A program made the position numbers and the translations under genes. The notes beneath the pieces are model-generated. The model was not told where the DNA came from and searched no databases. It was given only the letters and a program-made list of their open reading frames with translations. Below are positions 13,472-16,815 of a DNA stretch of 16,815 nucleotides, one piece after another (within the stretch, counting starts at the first letter, position 1; every line of letters begins with the position of its first letter). The stretch comes from Desulfovibrio sp. A2 (GTDB taxonomy: Bacteria > Desulfobacterota > Desulfovibrionia > Desulfovibrionales > Desulfovibrionaceae). The stretch is from NCBI RefSeq assembly GCF_000226255.1, contig NZ_AGFG01000047.1:1-16815 (forward strand), given 5' to 3'.

Positions 13472-14122
13472 ATGCTCCACCCCGTTCCTTTCCCGCGCCT
13501 GCGGTTCAAACTGCCCGCCATACTGCTGTGCGTCCTGTGTCTGGCCGTCCCCATGTTTGCCCCCGCCGCCAAGGCCGACGCCGTGAACAACGTGTTCCGC
13601 TACGTGTGCGCGCCGGAACTTGGCCTTATCGACGTGGAGGCGGGCAACCTCAACGGCGGCGACGTGTACACGGCGCTTGCCGGCAAAGACATGCGCACCC
13701 AGTTCGACCGGTACGGCTTCGCACTGGTGAATTTTCTGATAGAACGCGACAAGGACGCCTTCGTCGTTGATCTGCACGAACTTGCCAAGGAATGCCGCAT
13801 CGGAGGCAAGACCTACCAACTGCGCATCAAGGGCGCCGTGGGCAACGTGGACGGCAACGGCAGGTGCGGGGAGTGCGCCTCCATCCGCCTCACCGTGCTG
13901 GAAGACGGCAGACCGCTGGTCAGTGACGTGCAATTCGACCCCATGCGCCCGCTGGACGAGCCCACCGACCCGATCCAGCGCATCCGCCTGCGCCCCAACG
14001 AGGGTTACCTGCTCGTGGACCGCGATTTACACTTTTTCGACCTCCTGCTCGCCCACCCCCTGGACGAGGACATGGTGGACGCCATGCGCCAGAAGCGGCG
14101 ACTGCCAAAGCCTGCGGACTAG
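13472..14122 (+). CDS. Secreted protein of unknown function
   Basis: I do not recognise a family. The 216-residue product begins with a Sec signal peptide (basic RLRFK at 9-13, hydrophobic LPAILLCVLCLAVPMF at 14-29, likely cleavage after AKA at 35), so it is periplasmic or secreted. The mature part has four cysteines: Cys46, Cys108 and a CGEC pair at 132/135, suitable for disulfides or metal. It also has a mixed alpha/beta-looking composition with LRIKGAVGNVDGNG at 117-130. The ATG at 13472 is preceded only by a distant GAGG (13454-13457). The upstream in-frame extension to 13136 is antisense-like shadow of the MerR-type gene and is rejected. It starts 58 bases after that gene on the same strand, so the two may be cotranscribed. 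Codon use matches the neighbours. Confidence 0.75.
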   Translation: MLHPVPFPRLRFKLPAILLCVLCLAVPMFAPAAKADAVNNVFRYVCAPELGLIDVEAGNLNGGDVYTALAGKDMRTQFDRYGFALVNFLIERDKDAFVVDLHELAKECRIGGKTYQLRIKGAVGNVDGNGRCGECASIRLTVLEDGRPLVSDVQFDPMRPLDEPTDPIQRIRLRPNEGYLLVDRDLHFFDLLLAHPLDEDMVDAMRQKRRLPKPAD

Positions 14123-14210
14123 ACAGACTCGCCGCGCCCCCCACCGCCTGCTGCTACGCCGTTTTCCCCACCCGCATTTTGTGCATCTTTTTTTCCTCCA
14201 TGATTTCAAA

Positions 14211-14237
14211 ATATTGTCTCGTATTACGATATGACAT
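14211..14237. promoter_or_regulatory. Imperfect dyad centred on TCGTATTACGA
   Basis: The central 11 bases (14219-14229) are a perfect odd palindrome, TCGTA-T-TACGA. Outward, symmetry continues in part over 27 bases (ATATTGT on the left, ATGACAT on the right, about two thirds of positions matched). This size and shape suit a dimeric repressor or activator. It does not match NrdR, Fur or HcpR consensus sites that I know. Confidence 0.45.
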
Positions 14238-14373
14238 CAAATCCGCTTGCAGCACGCCATCCGTGTGTTGGCGGTGTCTTTCCGGCTGCATGGCAGACTG
14301 TGGAGAATTTCTAGAGACTCTGGATTTTCCCGTCCTGCCGGGTTACACCCTGTTCTGGTCACAACTGCATGCG

Positions 14374-14388
14374 CGGAAAAATTTTCCG
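14374..14388. promoter_or_regulatory. 15-bp palindrome CGGAAAA-A-TTTTCCG
   Basis: This is a perfect odd palindrome directly upstream of the -10-like sequences and 44 bases before the nrdJ start. It would overlap the -35 position of the proposed promoter, the usual place for a repressor. Confidence 0.45.
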
Positions 14389-14410
14389 TTCAAATTCAAC
14401 ATATTATAAA
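14382..14410 (+). promoter_or_regulatory. Possible nrdJ promoter
   Basis: TATAAA (14405-14410) or TATTAT (14402-14407) could be the -10. The -35 position (14382-14387, TTTTCC) is poor, which fits an activator- or repressor-controlled promoter overlapping the palindrome at 14374-14388. The leader would be under 20 bases. Confidence 0.35.
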
Positions 14411-14432
14411 ATTATCACCGGAAAACAGCCAC

Positions 14433-16751
14433 ATGACGCTCCCCGCCAACCAGCCCCTGCCCACCCCGCCCCCCATGCCCGATGCCCTGTCCGACGTGGC
14501 CCTGAACCCCAACGCCAGGATCGTGCTGGCCAAGCGGTACTACCGCAAGGGTCCCGACGGGCAGCCGTTCGAAGACGCACGCACGCTGTTCTGGCGCATT
14601 GCCGGGGCCATCGCGGCCGAAGAAGGCAAGTACAAGAAATCGCCGTTCAAGGTGGACGCGCTGGCCCGCGAATTCTACGACCTGATGACCGGCTGGAAGT
14701 TCCTGCCCAATTCGCCCACGCTGATGAACGCGGGCACCGACCTGGGCCAGCTTTCCGCCTGCTTCGTGCTGCCGGTGGGCGATTCCATCGAGGAAATCTT
14801 CGACGCCGTGAAGCACGCCGCCATGATCCACAAGTCCGGCGGCGGCACGGGCTTTTCCTTTTCGCGCCTGCGGCCCAAGGAGGCCCGCGTGGGCTCCACC
14901 GGCGGGGTGGCCTCCGGCCCGGTGTCCTTCCTGCGCATCTTCAACACCGCTACGGAGCAGATCAAGCAGGGCGGCACCCGGCGCGGGGCCAACATGGGCA
15001 TCCTGCGCATCGACCACCCGGACATCATCGAATTCATCCGCGCGAAAGAGCGCGACGGAGAATTCAACAATTTCAACCTGTCCGTGGGGCTGACCGAAGC
15101 CTTCATGAAGGCCGTGGAGGCCGACGAGGAATACGACCTCGTCGCCCCGCACTCCGGCCAGGTGCGCGAGCGCCTGAAGGCCCGCAAGGTCTTCGAGATG
15201 CTGGTGCAAAAGGCGTGGGAAAGCGGCGACCCGGGCATCGTGTTCCTGGACCGCATCAACCGCGACAACCCCACCCCCAAACAGGGCGAGATCGAATCCA
15301 CCAACCCCTGCGGCGAACAGCCCCTGCTGCCCTACGAGGCCTGCAACCTGGGATCCATCAACCTTTCCGCGTTTTTCGTGCCCGGCGCGGCCGCGGGCCC
15401 CGTGGGCAAGGACGGCGGCCTGCCGCACCCCTCGCCGGAAAAGGCCATCGACTGGGCGGAACTGAAGCGGGTCATCCATCTTGGCGTGCGCTTTCTGGAC
15501 AACGTCATCGACGCCTCGCGCTTTCCGCTGGAGCGCATTACCGAGACCGTGCACCGCAACCGCAAGATCGGCCTGGGCGTCATGGGCTGGGCCGACCTGC
15601 TGTACCAGCTGGGCATCCCCTACGACAGCCAGGAGGCCATTGGCCTGGGCGAGCGGATGATGCAGTTCGTGCAGGACGAGGGCCGCGCCGCCTCCAAGGT
15701 GCTGGCCAAGGAGCGCGGCCCCTTCCCGGCCTATGCGGAATCGACCTTTGCCGAACGCGACATGGGGCCCTACCGCAACGCCACCGTCACCACCATCGCG
15801 CCCACGGGCACTCTGTCCATCATCGCCGGGTGCTCGTCGGGCATCGAGCCGCTGTTCGCGCTGTGCTTCTCGCGCAACGTCATGGACGGCGAACGCCTGG
15901 TGGAGGTGAACCCCCACTTCGAGGCGGCCCTGATGGCCACCGGCAGCCACAGCAAGAAACTGATGGAGGCCGTGGCCGAAAAGGGCTCCATCCAGGCCAT
16001 GGACCACCTGCCCGAAGACCTGCGCCGGGTGTACGTGACCGCCATGGACATCGCCCCGGTGTGGCACCTGCGCATGCAGGCCGCCTTCCAGAAGTACACC
16101 GACAATGCCGTGTCCAAGACCGTGAACCTGCCCAACTCGGCCAGCATCGACGACATCCGGGGCATCTACTGGATGGCCTACGAGCAGGGCTGCAAGGGCG
16201 TCACCGTGTACCGCGACGGCTGCAAGGCCGTGCAGGTGCTGTGCACCGGCGAAGGCGAAAAGAAGGACGACGGCAAGGACGACGACCACAAGAGCGCCGT
16301 GCGCCAGCGCCCGGACATCGTCTACGGCTTCACCCAGAAGGTGCCCACGGGCCTGGGGGCCATGTACCTGACCGTCAACGAGGCCGACGGCAAGCCCTTC
16401 GAGGTGTTCGCCACCATCGGCAAGTCGGGCCGGTCCATCACCGCCAAGGCCGAGGCCATAGGTCGCCTGGTGTCGCTGGCCCTGCGCTCCGGCGTGGAGG
16501 TGCGCGACATCGTGCAGCAGCTCAAGGGCATCGGCGGCGAACACCCGGTGTTCCAGAAGAAGGGCCTGCTGCTGTCCATCCCCGACGCCATCTCGTGGGT
16601 GCTGGAAAACCGCTACCTGAAGGGCGAACTGCCCCCCCACGGCCCGGTGAACGAACTGGACAAGCAGCGCTGCCCCGATTGCGGCGAAGACCTGGTGTTC
16701 CAGGAAGGCTGCTACATCTGCCCCGGCTGCGGCTTCACCAAGTGCGGGTAG
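14433..16751 (+). CDS. nrdJ: Adenosylcobalamin-dependent (class II) ribonucleotide reductase
   Basis: Reduces ribonucleotides to deoxyribonucleotides with a thiyl radical generated by AdoCbl, independent of oxygen. The 772-residue protein has the RNR barrel from about 80 to 600: NSPTLMN (93-99), LSACFVLP (107-114) with Cys110, HKSGGGTGFSFSRLRP (133-148), NPCGEQPLLPYEACNLGSINL (291-311) with Asn291, thiyl Cys293, Glu295 and redox partner Cys304, and TTIAPTGTLSIIAGCSSGIEP (453-473). After an acidic Lys/Asp/Glu linker (607-622), a TSCPD-type domain follows (about 628-725). The protein ends in a zinc-ribbon-like cluster with cysteines 747, 750, 760, 763, 766 and 771, a likely re-reduction tail. 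There is no N-terminal ATP cone. The start at 14433 has only a weak GGAAAA, but the longer frame to 14247 runs into the AT-rich regulatory region. It is monocistronic by layout. Confidence 0.95.
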   Translation: MTLPANQPLPTPPPMPDALSDVALNPNARIVLAKRYYRKGPDGQPFEDARTLFWRIAGAIAAEEGKYKKSPFKVDALAREFYDLMTGWKFLPNSPTLMNAGTDLGQLSACFVLPVGDSIEEIFDAVKHAAMIHKSGGGTGFSFSRLRPKEARVGSTGGVASGPVSFLRIFNTATEQIKQGGTRRGANMGILRIDHPDIIEFIRAKERDGEFNNFNLSVGLTEAFMKAVEADEEYDLVAPHSGQVRERLKARKVFEMLVQKAWESGDPGIVFLDRINRDNPTPKQGEIESTNPCGEQPLLPYEACNLGSINLSAFFVPGAAAGPVGKDGGLPHPSPEKAIDWAELKRVIHLGVRFLDNVIDASRFPLERITETVHRNRKIGLGVMGWADLLYQLGIPYDSQEAIGLGERMMQFVQDEGRAASKVLAKERGPFPAYAESTFAERDMGPYRNATVTTIAPTGTLSIIAGCSSGIEPLFALCFSRNVMDGERLVEVNPHFEAALMATGSHSKKLMEAVAEKGSIQAMDHLPEDLRRVYVTAMDIAPVWHLRMQAAFQKYTDNAVSKTVNLPNSASIDDIRGIYWMAYEQGCKGVTVYRDGCKAVQVLCTGEGEKKDDGKDDDHKSAVRQRPDIVYGFTQKVPTGLGAMYLTVNEADGKPFEVFATIGKSGRSITAKAEAIGRLVSLALRSGVEVRDIVQQLKGIGGEHPVFQKKGLLLSIPDAISWVLENRYLKGELPPHGPVNELDKQRCPDCGEDLVFQEGCYICPGCGFTKCG

Positions 16752-16771
16752 GGAAAATCAGGCAAGAATAA

Positions 16772-16811
16772 CCGGAGGAAGAAACCTTTTGAAAAAGGTT
16801 TCTTCCTCCGG
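16772..16811 (+). terminator. 19-bp perfect inverted repeat after nrdJ
   Basis: CCGGAGGAAGAAACCTTTT (16772-16790) pairs with its exact complement at 16793-16811 around only two unpaired bases; in RNA the inner A-U pairs would open to a larger loop. It starts 20 bases after the nrdJ stop. The 3' arm itself is U/C-rich, so termination may occur within or just past it, and symmetry would let it act in both directions. The window ends four bases later. Confidence 0.75.
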
Positions 16812-16815
16812 ACCT

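Larger units (their letters stand above)
14123..14432. other. AT-rich regulatory region upstream of nrdJ (310 bp)
   Basis: GC content falls sharply here compared with the rest of the window, most clearly at 14175-14245 and 14370-14420. It contains an imperfect 27-bp dyad (14211-14237), a 15-bp palindrome (14374-14388), a 9-bp palindrome AGAGACTCT (14313-14321) and AT-rich -10-like hexamers (14402-14410). I looked for a cobalamin riboswitch, expected as a possibility before a B12-dependent enzyme, and for NrdR boxes, and saw neither. The open frames here, including the in-frame extension of nrdJ to 14247, lack ribosome binding sites and are not called. Confidence 0.65.

Noticed and set aside
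14179..14409. 76-codon Cys/Phe-rich frame in the AT-rich region
   Set aside because: No ribosome binding site, and the peptide looks random. The region reads as regulatory DNA.
14247..14432. 62-codon N-terminal extension of nrdJ
   Set aside because: It has no Shine-Dalgarno, crosses the AT-rich regulatory region and does not resemble an ATP cone or other RNR N-terminus.
14230..14432. Cobalamin riboswitch before nrdJ
   Set aside because: I looked for the conserved B12-box (AGYCAGGAGACCTGCC-like) and the GGGAA/GGTG core and found neither. A covariance-model search would be decisive.
14415..16640. 741-codon minus-strand open frame antisense to nrdJ
   Set aside because: Composition is dominated by Gly, His, Val and Ala without domains. 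The plus strand encodes an unambiguous class II reductase.
1..16815. A CRISPR array, phage, transposon or defence system
   Set aside because: No spaced direct-repeat array, integrase, transposase, toxin-antitoxin pair or nuclease/helicase defence gene is visible. All recognisable genes are housekeeping or regulatory.

Overview
The window is a GC-rich stretch of bacterial chromosome that fits a sulfate-reducing deltaproteobacterium of the Nitratidesulfovibrio / 'Desulfovibrio vulgaris Miyazaki F' group. The best clue is the gene at 4992-5360. Its 122-residue product matches, from memory, the structurally studied FMN-binding protein of D. vulgaris Miyazaki F almost residue for residue, including the flavin-neighbouring Trp32, Tyr35 and Trp106. 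GC content, strong third-position GC bias, long antisense shadow frames and an AdoCbl-dependent (class II) ribonucleotide reductase agree with this. I see no mobile element, phage, CRISPR array, tRNA or rRNA. This is core chromosome, not an island.

Layout. Positions 1-258 hold no supportable gene but contain four consecutive hairpins. A plus-strand run follows: dus-family tRNA-dihydrouridine synthase (259-1332), ispH (1329-2174, overlapping by ATGA) and a cheV-type CheW-receiver protein (2214-3164). It is closed by a strong GC hairpin at 3203-3237. A MocR/PdxR-type regulator (3397-4914) then converges on the FMN-binding protein gene. An RluA-family pseudouridine synthase (5518-6537, minus) and a periplasmic FG-GAP/VCBS-repeat protein (6701-8365, minus) come next, separated by a 13-bp-stem hairpin. 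Divergent from the latter is an RsmF-like RNA m5C methyltransferase (8732-10042, plus). It converges on a CysQ-like phosphatase (10213-11199, minus), which is divergent, with only 51 bp between starts, from an NlpC/P60 lipoprotein (11251-11937, plus). An HU-family DNA-binding protein (12121-12408, minus) has a textbook terminator and a perfect TTGACA -35, and is divergent from a MerR-type HTH protein with a long helical tail (12676-13413, plus). A small secreted protein of unknown function (13472-14122, plus) precedes a strikingly AT-rich 310-bp regulatory region. After that comes nrdJ (14433-16751, plus), ending in a 19-bp perfect inverted repeat at the window edge.

How the genes fit together. 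Most are unrelated housekeeping functions: RNA modification (dus, rluA-like, rsmF-like), isoprenoid synthesis (ispH), dNTP synthesis (nrdJ), nucleotide phosphate turnover (cysQ-like), chemotaxis (cheV), envelope (NlpC/P60) and nucleoid (HU). Only dus-ispH, probably with cheV, looks like an operon. The other genes seem to be transcribed singly, and several intergenic spaces contain clear hairpins. No convincing new multi-gene system is visible. The items most worth following up are the hairpin cluster at 41-186, the AT-rich dyads before nrdJ, the TolB-like plus FG-GAP periplasmic protein, and the HU/MerR divergent pair.
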